From: Cenococcum geophilum 1.58
Taxonomy: Eukaryota; Ascomycota; Dothideomycetes; Gloniales; Gloniaceae
Assembly: GCA_001692895.1 (NCBI GenBank)
Contig: KV748234.1
Span: 744,001-808,000 of the forward strand
DNA: 64,000 bases
Direction of reading: 5' to 3'
The notes beneath the pieces were generated by a model. It searched no databases and was not told the origin of the DNA. It saw only the letters and a list, made by a program, of their open reading frames with translations. Both the position numbers and the translations under genes were made by a program. Of the stretch, positions 10,976 to 21,550 are shown piece by piece; the first letter of the stretch is position 1; each line of letters starts with the position of its first letter.

Positions 10976-11100
10976 GGTTTATAAACTACTAGGACATAGC
11001 TACTAGTACATATTAAGCTGCCTAGAAAGGATTTATATATATAGAACTATAGCGCTATAGCCTAAGACTACATGCACAGTATTATACGTAGTATAATACA
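10976..11100. other. Short AT-rich junction with a hairpin
   Basis: Just upstream of the recombinase element. Nearby inverted words TATAAAC...GTTTATAA can form a small hairpin around 10950-10985. Nothing else is visible. Confidence 0.4.
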
Positions 11101-11218
11101 ATGTTACGTATCTATACATTGCTTGGCCGAAAACCCTACAACTTAGGTATTTAACTAAATATTTAACACGGTTAATAATATTATCACTTGCAACTGCACT
11201 TAATAGGTTATTCTTTTC
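11101..11218 (+). repeat. Split direct repeat A1
   Basis: Matches 15762-15880. Shared words include TCTATACATT, ACTTAGGTATTTAAC, TTTAACACGGTTAATAATAT and TTAATAGGTTATTCTTTT. Most differences are transitions. Confidence 0.85.
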
Positions 11219-11359
11219 ATTATAGATTGCTTGCGATTAGTGTTTATAGTGGCGATAATTATTAAGGCCTATAACCGACTTTCTAGCCAATAGTACCTAT
11301 TTGAAAACTCTTTACTTAACCGCCCTATTATCTACCTCCTTATCTATAACTATCCCATC

Positions 11360-12290
11360 TACCGAACATACTATAGTTTTATCTTTAGAAGAAGAAAGAG
11401 CTAGGAAATAAGACGAAAGGGCCTAATAACTCCATAACCTAGAGATTTAAAAGAGAGAGTAGAAGGAACAGGCATAGATCCGAAAGACAGAATAGGAAGA
11501 GAAGTTTTACTAGGCAAGGCTAGCCGCTCTAAAGCAGCCTACTCCACTAAAGCATACCTCTACTACTAAGGTAGATAAACTAGGTAAGTCCTATAACCTA
11601 CTAGAAGGCTTAGGCACGCTTAAGCTTAACCTTCTTAGCCTAGCTAGAAGAGACCTCTATAATATATAGAAAGGATCCTTCCGCCTAGAGAACCTAGCCC
11701 GTTTATAGGTATACTCTAGCCGCCTAGACCTTTCTAATATAGCTACTATTAAAAACGGAAGGCTTATTTTAAAGAGTCCTATTACTAGCCGCAAGGTCTA
11801 TAAGAATAAGGAGGTCTAGTTTACTAGATTTACAAACTACGTAATAATTATAAGCACTCTCTATATAAGAATATTACTCTAGATAAATAAAATCCGCGAC
11901 TACTCCGCGACCTATAACTAGACCTCCATCCTAGACCTCGCGCTTAACTACTATAGGTATATTATAGATCGCAATTAGCTTAAGCCTAGTAACTAGGACA
12001 TACCTACTTAGTTTAAGGCCCTATACTGCTGGGCAGCTAATATAAAGGCATGGAGCTAGGGACTTAAAGTCCGTGGTATAGCATTAAAAAGATTACAAAA
12101 GAATACCTCCCCTCCCCTCCCCTCCCCTTTAGTAAGCCCTATTACAGCTAGAATAACCAGTAGGCTTATAGAGAAGATCTATGTTATTACCGCCACGTAT
12201 ACTCTAAATGCGACAAAAACCACCTATTAAAGTCGTGCCCTAGGTGGCTTACTGCTATAAGTAGTTAGACCTAGGATTTAATAGTAGATA
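11360..12290 (+). pseudogene. Gag-like ORF of the recombinase retrotransposon
   Basis: The start near 11360 reads STEHTIVLSLEEERARK and leads into a long charged coiled-coil-like stretch (about 11390-11560). Near the end (12185-12245) is a compact zinc-finger-like motif, CYYRHVYSKCDKNH then SCP. This resembles the Cys/His finger at the C-terminus of fungal DIRS Gag proteins. A CCCCT pentamer run (12105-12130) interrupts the reading just upstream and is a likely site of frame slippage. Inferred role: packaging of the element RNA. Confidence 0.65.
12105..12130. repeat. (CCCCT)n microsatellite
   Basis: About four and a half CCCCT units inside the Gag-like ORF. It is C-rich and, lacking CpA, resistant to RIP. 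Confidence 0.9.
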
Positions 12291-12349
12291 AAGACATCTT
12301 CCTAGATTTAACTATCCAGATAGACCTACTATAGACGCTAAGGCTTTAA

Positions 12350-13960
12350 GGCAGGCCTAATTTAGTACCTCTTTTTAAAACTTACTTATAAACGACTTTC
12401 CTAGCTAACTCACTATTACTTCTAAGACCTCTCGCTTGGAGCACGCTCCTTTATAGGTACCCTAGAAATCTCCTAGCAATTTTATAAGGCATCCTTACTT
12501 ATAGGGCGGAGATAGGTCCCTTATTACCTATACTACCTAATATCTATAAAAACCACCTCTCCTTATATAATAACGAAGACCTTATCTCTAAAAAGATTGT
12601 TATTAACCTAGCCCTAGGCCGTATACAGGCCACTAACTCTATAGTTACCTTACCCCTAGGCCTAGTGCCTAAGGTAGATAGCGGCTTCCGCCGTATTTAC
12701 GACCTCTCTTCACCCAAGGGCTTCTTAGTTAATAACTCTATTAACCTAGCCTAGGTAGCACTACACTATACCTAGATAAAGACTATACTAGTATATATAA
12801 TTATAGCTAGTAGAAGCTGTTACCTAGTTAAACAAGACATTAAAGATGCCTTCCGGATAGTGCCCGTTTTAGTGCAGTCGCGTTACCTACTTAGCTTTAT
12901 CTAGAAGGGAGTTATATATATTAAATGCTGTCTGCCATTTAGCTTACGAACAGCCCCATTCCTTTTTAACTTATTCGCCGAAGGTCTTTACTAGATCCTA
13001 GCATAATAGATTAACTCCGCTATTAAGCACTACCTTAATAATTTTATATTCGTGGTTAAGTATCTAACTATACTGCCGTTACTAAGGGAGGTATACCTCT
13101 TAGTTATTAACCAGCTAGGGGTACCCCGAAATAATATAAAGAATATTAAAGATACGGAGGCGGAAGTATTAGGTTATACTATTAATACTATAGCAATAAA
13201 GATAAAACTCTTACCAGCTAAGTAATAGAAAGCTATTAATTAGGTAACCAAAGCCCTTTAAAAGGGCTGGCTATTATTACAGTAAGCCTAATAACTGGTA
13301 GGCCGCCTAGTATGGTGTGCAAGAGTTATCCGCCTTAGGCGCTTATACTCTTACTCCTTATAGGACTTTATAACAAAATAGCCTACTAGGTTGTTAAAAA
13401 ATATGCCCTAGCGCCTCCCCCTAGAGCTAAAAAAAGACCTTAACCTTTAACTTAAGGTTCTTATATTAAGTAACGGTATACTATTTTTTAATAATAAGGA
13501 GAAGCCGCAGTTTTACTTATTTACTAATGCCTTATTACTTAAAGGCTATAGAGGCTTCTACTTTAGTAAAGAGAATGGCCACTAGCCTAATTATACGGCT
13601 TCCCTACCCCAGGCCTAGGCCTTTAGCTATTATCCCCCACTAGACCAAGCGGATAACTATATTAACTTAAAAGAGATATATACTATTGCAAAGGCATTTA
13701 AAAAGTAGTTATCGGTCTAGCGGTATAGGTCTCTCTATATTTATACAGATAATATAGTTACTTATAGCGGTATTTAGAATAATATTATAAAAGGTTCTAG
13801 AAACCGATCACTCTAAAAGATACTTATATCCTTAATAACAAATAATATTACTATAATAACTATATAGGTCTCTAGCGCTAATAATAGGCTTACTAATACT
13901 CTCTTGCGATTTAACCGTAAGAAATTATTATTACTATACCCTAAGTGGTAAATAAATAAC
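12350..13960 (+). pseudogene. Reverse transcriptase / RNase H of the recombinase retrotransposon
   Basis: Reverse transcriptase blocks are readable with Gln restored: GFRRIYDLSSPKG (about 12675), LVKQDIKDAFR (about 12830), then CCLPFSLRTAPFLFNLFAEGL (about 12920-12990). This last block is the DIRS-type PFGLRTAPFLFN motif. The catalytic D-D equivalent reads LNNFIFV near 13035, that is DD changed to NN by G-to-A mutation, so the enzyme would be dead even without stops. An RNase H-like region follows at about 13500-13800, with YTDNIV near 13745. It would copy element RNA into DNA. No protease or DDE integrase is seen, in keeping with the DIRS superfamily. Confidence 0.85.
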
Positions 13961-14109
13961 AACTTCTTACCGGATAAATAACGGCTTCTTATTAAATAAA
14001 GGATGGCTTCTTACTGGATAAATAAAGGCTTCTTACTAGAAAAATAATATCTCTCCTCTAGGTGGCTGCTAACTCTTAAGTTAACCTAGAGTTATTTAAT
14101 TAACCCCCC

Positions 14110-15075
14110 CTAACCTTCTAAAGTAAGATTAGTAGGTTTTATTACTTTTTACTACTTATATGGCATGGCTTAGCAGCTAATATAAAAAAAGGCTACTCCT
14201 CCGCTATTAAGAGCTAGGAGGCCTTCTTAGCCCTAAATAGTTTATTACTATATTCGGCTAAGAGGATAAACTTAAGGAAGTAAATTGCCTAACAAGTGTT
14301 TAGTACAGCCGCCCCTCTAATAGGCAGGATTAAGCCAAAAACCCTCTCTAACTATATCTCCGTAATTTAATCTTATTATATAAACCTAGGTCACTTAATT
14401 GCCGCCTTTAAAGATTATACTATTAAAAGGGCCTTAGCGGGGGCTATATTACTATTCCTATCTATTAAGAAGACTAAACTACCAATTATAAAGGATATTT
14501 TAGATAAGATTATTACCTCTAGACCCTATAAGGCGGATATAAATATAAACACGGCATTTATAATAGCGTTTGCGGGTTTCCTATATATAGGAGAGATTAT
14601 ATACCTAAATAGGAAAGCTAAGGACTTTAGTACTATAAGGGCCCTCTATAATGATATTAGGATCGCCCCTAATAGCCATTTAATGGTCTTTTACCTAAAA
14701 TAGAGTAAGATAGATAAAACTTATAGTGGCGTTAATATCTAGATCGCCGCTATACTAGGAGATTATTTATACCCCATAGCCGCAATAATACGGTTATTTA
14801 ACCGTAACCCCCGGCCCCTATTGGATTTATAATTTAGCGTTAATAATAAAGCATTTTTGGCGCTAGTAGTATATAAGATTCTATTAACCCGCCTAGCCGC
14901 TGGCGGTATCCTACCCAATGGCTACTCTAACCACTCCTTTTATAGGGGTGCAGCGCAGTATATATATAATTATAGCTTTATAGAGTTATAAACGGCATAG
15001 TTAGGTCGATAGACATTAAATACGGTAAAATTTTACTATAACACCTTAGAAACTAAACAACTTTAATTAAACTTA
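14110..15075 (+). pseudogene. Tyrosine recombinase of the recombinase retrotransposon
   Basis: Readable blocks are FAGFLYIGEI near 14570, KSGVN-like TYSGVNIQIAA near 14720, and the HxxR-type block NHSFYRGAAQ near 14930. A LGR-x-LNTV...FYYN block with the likely nucleophilic Tyr follows at about 15000-15040. The family consensus FLRIGE and HSFRRG would supply the catalytic arginines; here both positions read Tyr, consistent with mutation. The enzyme would integrate the circular DNA copy. Frame is preserved for long stretches apart from RIP stops. Confidence 0.82.
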
Positions 15076-15174
15076 AACTTCTAGCGGAGTATGCCTATAC
15101 TAGCTAGGGAAGCCTAATATAGGGACTCTATACTTTCTATTATAGGACTACCCTATAACACCTTATATACGCTA

Positions 15175-15430
15175 TCTACCGCATTCTGCCGTAATCTGCC
15201 GTATTCTACTATATTCTGCCTACTACCGCAAGATTATCCTATATTCGCAATACCCGCAATATTAGTAATATCCGTAACCTTTACTAAGTTTTATTAAGTT
15301 TACTAAATTCTACTAAATTCTACTAAGTTTGCTGAATTCTGTAAAATTCTACTAAATCTACTGAATTCTGCTAAATTCTGCTAAATCTGCCAAATTCTGC
15401 TAAATTCTGCTAAGTCTGCTAAATTCTACT
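15175..15430. repeat. Degenerate AATTCTGCTA tandem array
   Basis: Many units of a 10-11 bp word (ATTCTGCTA, ATTCTGCCA, AAGTCTGCT) between the recombinase ORF and repeat B1. The same word recurs in the LTRs of unrelated elements in this window (about 19340, 34800, 40540, 63005). Confidence 0.8.
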
Positions 15431-15569
15431 AAGACTATGGTAACTTGTTAACTAAGTAACTAAGTTAATAATATATACCTATTCTCCTTACTTCCTTACC
15501 TTCTTTCCTTATATAATGTCTTAATTTTATTACACAGTTTATATTACGGAAATCGCTCCCGTTTTAACT

Positions 15570-15761
15570 TAATTCTTTATAGGTAGTAGGCGCTTCGCTA
15601 GTAGGTACCGGGTAGGATTTAGGCCAGATCTCCGAAGTTTAGGCCTAAAAAGCCTTATAAACGCTAGGATATCGCCTAGATCCCGCCCTATAGGCCTATA
15701 CCCCCCATAATTAATATATTTAAAATAGACTATAACCTATTTATACCGTGCAAGAGATAAA
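15570..15761 (+). repeat. Split direct repeat B1
   Basis: Matches about 15925-16118. Shared words include AGGATTTAGGCCAGATCT, TTTAGGCCTAAAAAGCCTT and CCTATAGGCCTATACCCCCC. Confidence 0.85.
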
Positions 15762-15880
15762 TATTATGTGTCTATACATTACTTAGCCAAAAACCCTATA
15801 ACTTAGGTATTTAACCAGATGTTTAACACGGTTAATAATATTATTGCTTATAACTATACTTAATAGGTTATTCTTTTTAC
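15762..15880 (+). repeat. Split direct repeat A2
   Basis: Second copy of A1, directly adjoining B1, as the split-repeat model predicts. Confidence 0.85.
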
Positions 15881-15924
15881 CTACCTACCCCCCTTATAAT
15901 GTATATTAGATTAGTTACTTATAG

Positions 15925-16118
15925 TTCTATTTAGGTCTAGCGGCGGGCTATCCCATTAGGGGCACCAGGTAGGATTTAGGCCAGATCTTTAAAGTTTAGG
16001 CCTAAAAAGCCTTATAAACGCTAGGATATTGCCTAGATCCTACCCTATAGGCCTATACCCCCCACAATCGATATATTTAAAATGGACTATAACCTATTTA
16101 TGCTGTGCGAGAGATAGA
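15925..16118 (+). repeat. Split direct repeat B2 (3' end of the element)
   Basis: Second copy of B1. It ends near CTGTGCGAGAGATAGATAG, after which unrelated A-rich sequence starts. Confidence 0.8.
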
Positions 16119-16145
16119 TAGATATATAAAAAAAAATTAAAAAAA

Positions 16146-16630
16146 AAAGTTTCGTATAAGGAATCTGCGAAGCGTTAACCTTAATAAGTTCTTATAAAAA
16201 GAGGTTCCCTACGCCCTCGCCGCGTTCCTTACAATTTTAGAGCTAGTGTAAGCCTAAGGGTATACTGTCGTACGCCTAGGACGCGTTTACATCCGCTAGC
16301 TTAATAAGGCTAGTTTCGGCCCTAGCTATAAGCTAGGTAGTTATATATCGGGTAGTTTTTATATCCTAGTTTCCCTTAATTGCCCCCCTAGATAGTAGAA
16401 CAGAAGCCCTAAGTAAGGGCAGTAAAACTCCTAGTATTGTTAAGGGCAATACTTCGTACATACGCGTTGTAGGCTTAATACTACAGAACCGCAACGCCAG
16501 CGCGCTGTACGCGCTGCGACGGCTCCTTACCATCGCTTCTATACTTAGCCATTATGAGGAACGAATTCCCGATGATGTTTCTACCCGTGGCGACGTAGAC
16601 GCCTGCAGTAGGGCTTCGCGGGCATTAAAT
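16146..16630 (-). mobile_element. GC-rich inverted-repeat element, copy 2 (spacer only)
   Basis: The reverse complement aligns with 7365-7850 of copy 1 (shared GCGCGCTGTACGCGCTGCGACGG-type block; GATGATGTTTCTACCCG). Both arms are missing, so only the spacer survives. It lies directly next to the recombinase retrotransposon. Confidence 0.8.
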
Positions 16631-16740
16631 ATATTATATGATTAATAGGACGCCATAAGGACTTTGCTAAAGGCCTATATCAAGGACGAGCTCTTTAATT
16701 AAGTAGAGCTTCTGCTTATTAAGGACGGAGGCATTTAGTA

Positions 16741-17166
16741 ACGTGTTCTACTAGTCACTTACGTATACTAGTTAATCGCGCACCTTAAAAACCCACCAAA
16801 AATAGGAAAAAACGCACCTTGATATCTCGACAACGGCTTAATAATAAATTTCAAATTTTTATAATTAGCTTTTTATACCTATTTTAAGACTCCTATTAGA
16901 TTTTAAAAGTAATCTATTAAGTAGTTCTAGAGATATAGCAATTTAGCTTAAGATTGGAGGCTAAAAACCCGATATCCTAATAACGGCTAGGCTTATTATT
17001 CTAAAACTTTATTAAGAGTCTTAAAGTAGGCACGAAAGGCTAATTATAAAAATTTGGAATTTATTATTAAGCCGTTGTCGAAATATCAAGGTGCGTTTTT
17101 CCCTATTTTTAGTAGGTTTTTAGGGTACGTAATTAACTGTATATGTAAGCAACTGGTGGAATACGT
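16741..17166. mobile_element. MITE B: 426-bp element with very long TIRs
   Basis: The left end ACGTGTTCTACTAGTCACTT is inversely repeated at the right end. Both ends are flanked by TA (16739-16740; 17167-17168). Complementarity extends about 130-180 bp per side, including CGCACCTTGATATCTCGACA and its right-hand partner, leaving a short loop. No coding sequence. The TA target fits a Tc1/mariner/pogo-type MITE. Confidence 0.85.
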
Positions 17167-17312
17167 TATATATTTTACTAGTTATCTAGACGCCCCAGTT
17201 ATTTAGATAAGCGATTTCTTACTAAAAATTACGAAAATCGTAGTATAATATCTTGATAACTACTTAATAAAAACTTTTTAAATTTTATATTTAAGCTTAT
17301 ATATATACTTTA

Positions 17313-18907
17313 CCCGTAACGTTTTGGTTTTATAAACTTAACTAATACTACCTCGCTAGCTAGGTAGCTGTTAGCATGGTATATAGCCTAATAAGGAACC
17401 TAGCCGATTTTAACTAGCGATTGTTAACAAAACCAAAATTCCTTTAAAATTAAAATAATAAACTATATAGTATATGTTATTATAATTTAAGTTAGTAGAA
17501 ATAATAAAGAGTCCTATTTCTCTATACCTGCTTACTTTTTAAATATTAAACTCTCTCTAAAGATAAAATCATTATTTTCTAGTAGAGAGATAATTAATAT
17601 TTTTACAGTTTTAGATTTTATAAAAATATAATAATTTTCTATACTTTAAAAAGTGAGCAGGTATAGAGAGATAGTAATAATAAAGAGTTCTAGCGAGTTT
17701 AATTATACTATTTATATAGTCTATAGGGCCGTCAAAAACGGACTCTGCACCTATACGTGGTGACGGCTACGAACCTAAGTCTTTGAAGTTCAGACTCAGA
17801 GCCAACGCAGAGACGTCGTATAGCGTGCGATACGACCTAGTGGTGGTGGTGGGTATTATAGGCGGTAGTAAAAAGTTTTCACATGGGATGGTGAGATCTT
17901 GAAAACCACTACTAAGTGCCCCTTACGAACAACAGCAACACTATTCTCCTATTAAGGCACCTATACGATCCAACATAGATACGCGGCATTCGATAACATC
18001 CCCTGACCCCCAGTAGAGAGCATTAACGACCTCTTACGTTGACGAACGAGCGATTGTGAATGAATGAGCAATAAGTAAATATACGGCCCCTCCTAACCCT
18101 TAGGGCGATCGCCCGCGGAGCATGCGGTTACTTACTATTAACTATTAAATACCTAGCAGCCTGGATAATACCGTACGGTTTTCCTGTCTCCTCTTAAGGA
18201 GTGGTAACCCTTGGCGAGGGCCTAGTGACTAGGGCCTAGGCACAAAAGATACTTAGGCATACACGTCCCGCTCGCCTTTTAGTATAGTAGTAGTTTATGG
18301 ATGAATCCCCCTTACGCCTTCAATAGGCCTTAGGGGGGGAAAGGCATGGCGTATATGGCAATAGTTAATAAGAGATAGTATATAGGGGGTGGTTAAAATA
18401 CGGAATATAACTATAAGTGTACAGCAATTAAACGGTAAGGCCTAGCTAGGATATAGTAAACCCTAGCTAGGATAAGCTAGAGAAGGAAGTAGTGGTTCCT
18501 AAGGAGTTCGAACATTTAAGGAGGACAGGACGTAGCCGTAGGCCCGTAGGGCCGCCGCTATAGACAGACATGGTAAACTGGGGTTTTTTATCCTACTGAG
18601 GTGGCTTATAGGGTTTTTCCTCCCCTAAACTGCAGGGTTTTCTTCCTGTAAATTACAAGTTTTCCCCCTGTGACGGAGTAGTCTGTGTAGGCCTAGATAG
18701 GATCCGTATCAGACGTTAATTAAGAATTACTACTATATAGTCTATAGTTTATTATTAATTTTTTAAATTTTTTAACCAATTTTTAATTTTATTAGCGATT
18801 TGCTAGTTAAAAATTTCTAGATTTCTTGCTGGGCTATATACCTTACTAGCAGCTACCTAGCTAGCAAGGTAGTATTAGTTAAGTTTACAAAACCAAAACT
18901 TTACGGA
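17313..18907. mobile_element. Foldback MITE-like element, copy 2, nested in MITE C
   Basis: Same family as 914-1489, with TA target sites at 17311-17312 and 18908-18909. It is split by the 1007-bp insertion at 17727-18733. Without the insertion and one duplicate it is 574 bp. Confidence 0.88.
17727..18733. mobile_element. Unknown 1007-bp insertion with a 14-bp target duplication
   Basis: Flanked by the identical 14-mer TATATAGTCTATAG at 17713-17726 and 18734-18747. The empty site can be reconstructed from the other foldback copy, so the duplication is real. A 14-bp duplication points to LINE-type target-primed retroposition rather than a DNA transposon. The left 237 bp match 4325-4578 in inverted orientation. 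A GGTTCGTAGCC word resembles a Pol III B box. No poly(A), reverse transcriptase or LTR is visible. The interior is GC-richer and less RIP-altered than its surroundings. Confidence 0.75.
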
Positions 18908-19137
18908 TACTTCTTTTATTTTTATTTTAAATAAATCTATATAGTAGTTATAGAGATATATAGTTTTCGCCCTTAAATTCTACTTTAATCTCTATATTTT
19001 TATAATTACTTAGTGAATTATTTTAAAATTAAAAGATAAGAAGTAGAGTATGTATATAAACTTAAATTTAAAAATTTAAAGGTTTTTATTAAGTGGCTGT
19101 TAAGATATTATACTATGATTTTTGTGATTTTTAGTGA

Positions 19138-19434
19138 GGTAATGGGCTTGTATAACTACTTCTAAACCGAAGCTTATAGATTGCTACTATATAAGAATAC
19201 TAAGCTAAGGAGAAGAAGAAGACTATTAAAGACTAGTAAGATATAAAGGGGTTGCCAAGGCACTAGTAGTAAGCGAGCTAATAGCGATTTTCCATCCCGA
19301 GGATGGAAATTCCTAATTAGTCGGCTCCACGAGTAGTGCTTACAGAATTTGGCAGAATTTGGCAGATTGCCTAGAAAACGGCAAATTGCCCTAGAAACGG
19401 CAAAGTAGTAGGTGACGCGCTATAGACCGTTATA
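19138..19434 (+). mobile_element. Solo LTR-like insertion, relative of the 62.8-kb and 21.2-kb LTRs
   Basis: Shares CTTGTATAACTACTTCTAAAC with the Gypsy-4 LTR (CTTATATAAATACCTCTAAAC) and ends CCGTTATA like the solo LTR at 21167-21371. It contains GCAGAATTTGGCAGAATTTG. It interrupts the MITE C arm, but I could not find a clean 5-bp duplication, so the exact ends are uncertain. Confidence 0.55.
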
Positions 19435-19650
19435 GAAATCGCTTATCTAAATAACTAGGGTGTTTGGATAACTGGTGAAATACATTAAAGTTTAACCTAC
19501 TTTATACTCCGCTGTGCCTATATTCTTTATAAAGTAATTAATAAATATCTACTAACTTAGAGGAAGCCCGCCAATAATAGCTACGATCTATTATAGGACG
19601 CGCTTACTAATAAGGATTAGTAGTAAGTGTTACGGACCTTATAACTAGAG

Positions 19651-20005
19651 TGTTACGGATACTTAGAGAGGATTAGGAGGAGCTAAGCGAAGCGCTTATA
19701 GCTATTTTAGATTCTATATAACTATATAACAAGGACTAGTAAGCAAGGTCATATAATATAATCTATATAATCTATAATAAAGTATATAGAGTATACAGAG
19801 TATACGTATAAGGAGGATTTCTTAGGAGTAAGGTTGTGCATTTAAGAAGGCATGTTCCCTACCTAGATAGTTTTTCTCCTTATAGTAAATCTTAGAATAC
19901 AATTAGAGTTAATTTATTAGGCACCTACTCTATAACTACTTAGCGTTTAACCTTATCTATATCTATATACCCAGCCTATTAAAGGACCCTACCTATTACG
20001 GAGTA
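19651..20005 (+). mobile_element. Solo LTR of the Gypsy-3 family (plus orientation)
   Basis: Starts TGTTACGGA and follows the reverse complement of the Gypsy-3 LTRs (43302-43714, 56118-56529). Shared blocks are ATATAATCTATATAATCTATAA, TTTCTTAGGAGTAAGGTTGTG and TTAGAATACAATTAGAGTTAA (each matched in shorter pieces). No internal region adjoins, so this is a solo LTR left by recombination. The target duplication is not clear. Confidence 0.72.
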
Positions 20006-20195
20006 AGTATAAGTGGCGGTAATATGTAACAAAGTAGATATTATTAAGCTACGTATATAAACTGCATAATAAAGTCAAGACGTTACGTAAGGAAAGAAGG
20101 TAGGGAATAGGGGGAAAAGGGTATATAATATTATATAGTTGCTAGGTTAATAGGTGCCATATTGTATATAGGACACGTAATGGTGCTAGAGCGCG

Positions 20196-20415
20196 TCTCC
20201 TGCTATATTCTGCTATATTCTGCCAAGTTCTGCCAAGTTTTGCTAACGGGGCAGGTGGAATATAGTGGAGGTCGAGATGGTGGAAACAGGTAGGCGTGTG
20301 CATAATGTTCCTACGATATTCTACTATATTCTACTAGGTTTCTACCATATTCTGCTAATAGGATAGGTGGAATATAGTAGAGGTTAAGACGGTAGAAACA
20401 GGTGGCGTATGCAAG
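20196..20415. repeat. Tandem duplication of a unit of about 105 bp
   Basis: Two consecutive units, each with ATTCTGCTATATTCTGC-type words followed by GGTGGAATATAGT, GGAGGT and GGTGGAAACAGGT. The second unit is more RIP-altered. The unit carries the same TTCTGC word found in several LTRs. Confidence 0.75.
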
Positions 20416-20429
20416 GTATCGCGGGGTAG

Positions 20430-21130
20430 TCCCGTGACACTACCGTAGTGTACCACTATAAGGGTTCGTCGTAGTAAGTAAAGCAGCTTATTAGGATCCT
20501 AAAGCCTTTTATATTAGCTACTAAGCGTATAAAAGGCGACGCTAACAGTCTTAGTGTTAAAGGCTTATATAGCGCTCTATAGGAGTCGATTACTAATATA
20601 GAGCTCCTTTATTAAATCCTCTAGCGAACTTAGTGGAGCCTTAAGAACGAATACGACTTCTCCCTTAAATTGGGCGTTAACATAGCTATCTAAAAGATTA
20701 ATAAATATTTCGATAAAATAAAGGCCGAGAGCCCTTACTATTTTGCCGTAGTAATCCTTTATCTATCTCTTAAACGCGCCTACTTTCGCGATAAGTAGAA
20801 AGAGTAGCTATAGTAGTAGAAGCACGCAGAGCGGTATATAGAGACTTTATTTAATAACTATATTAATAAGTAAGTAAATAAGGAAGATAAGGAACTAGTT
20901 AAGCCGTAATGTATAAAGGTTTCTTATAAATCTAATGATAATTTAGCTAATAAATATATACAGTCCTTAGTTATAGATAAGAGTTTTACTTTCTTAAAGC
21001 GTAATTAAAAGCGTATTAAGCTTACTAGTAAGCTTAACCGCTACTATAATATAGGCCTTAAGTTTACCAAGATCCGTTCCAATAATAGCGCTTTCTATTT
21101 ATAATATAGAAAATAGAAAAAATATATAAT
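20430..21130 (+). pseudogene. hAT transposase fragment
   Basis: With stops read as Gln, the frame gives LKNEYDFSLKLG, then KINKYFDKIK, then SPYYFAVVILYLSLKRAYFRDK (20730-20800, with gaps). This is the hAT block in which a Tyr-Phe-rich motif precedes the conserved Trp. The N-terminal DNA-binding part and the C-terminal dimerisation block are not visible, and no TIR or 8-bp duplication was found. Confidence 0.65.
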
Positions 21131-21166
21131 CTATAGCTTTAAATATACAAACATTATGGTAGATAT

Positions 21167-21371
21167 TGTAACGGCTTAAATAAATGCCGCATAGCTTGAA
21201 TAAATGACTCTAAACTAAAGCTTAAACGAATACAACATGGTGCTTAAACAAATGCTATATTACGAAGATATTAAGGTAAGGAGTAAGAGAAGGTGGTAAG
21301 GCTATATCTATATACACATACTAAGTCTTAAGCGAACCCCTAACTAGGTGACGCGCCCTAGCGCCGTTATA
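21167..21371. mobile_element. Solo LTR, 205 bp
   Basis: Begins TGTAACGGC and ends GCCGTTATA, an LTR-style inverted terminus, with identical 5-bp duplications GATAT at 21162-21166 and 21372-21376. The body resembles the Gypsy-4 LTR at 62840-63049 (CTCTAAACTAAAGCTT word). It was formed by LTR-LTR recombination. Confidence 0.85.
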
Positions 21372-21379
21372 GATATTAT

Positions 21380-21550
21380 AGTAGACGTTTATAGTAGATA
21401 TAAAGCTCTATATAAAGCTTTAATAGAGCTTTGTGTATAGAGCTTTAATAAAGCTCCGCGTAGAGCTTTATAGTTAACGTTATAGTAGGTATAGAGCTCC
21501 GTATAGAGCTTTAAGGGAGCTTTATAGAGAGCCTTTATATTGGCAAAATA
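21380..21550. repeat. AGAGCTTT short tandem array, first block
   Basis: Degenerate units of about 12-20 bp centred on AGAGCTTT/AAAGCTCT (a self-complementary core AGCT). Related blocks lie at 22455-22650 and 22975-23105. Confidence 0.75.

Larger units (their letters stand above)
11101..16118 (+). mobile_element. Tyrosine-recombinase (DIRS-superfamily) retrotransposon with split direct repeats
   Basis: The order is A1 (11101-11218), Gag-like ORF, reverse transcriptase/RNase H, tyrosine recombinase, B1 (about 15570-15761), A2 (15762-15880), B2 (about 15925-16118). A1 matches A2 and B1 matches B2, all in direct orientation. This A1-B1-A2-B2 layout is the split direct repeat of PAT/Ngaro-type elements. 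They replicate through a circle and integrate with a tyrosine recombinase, so no target duplication is expected, and none is seen. All ORFs are riddled with Gln-type stops from RIP. About 5.0 kb and apparently complete. Confidence 0.85.
17173..19480. mobile_element. MITE C, the host of several nested insertions
   Basis: The left TIR (TTTTACTAGTTATC...AGTTATTTAGATAAGCGA) is repeated in inverted orientation at 19435-19480, with TA on both sides (17171-17172; 19481-19482). Removing the foldback element (17313-18907) and the LTR (19138-19434) leaves about 0.4 kb with arms that keep pairing across both breakpoints. This proves that the interior pieces are insertions. Confidence 0.85.

Noticed and set aside
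11101..16118. Ordinary LTR retrotransposon flanked by LTRs A1 and A2
   Set aside because: The B1/B2 pair around A2, the recombinase ORF and the DIRS-type reverse transcriptase do not fit a Gypsy or Copia element.
17727..18733. Starship-type or Crypton element
   Set aside because: No tyrosine-recombinase captain gene is visible and the insert is only 1 kb. A 14-bp duplication fits retroposition better.
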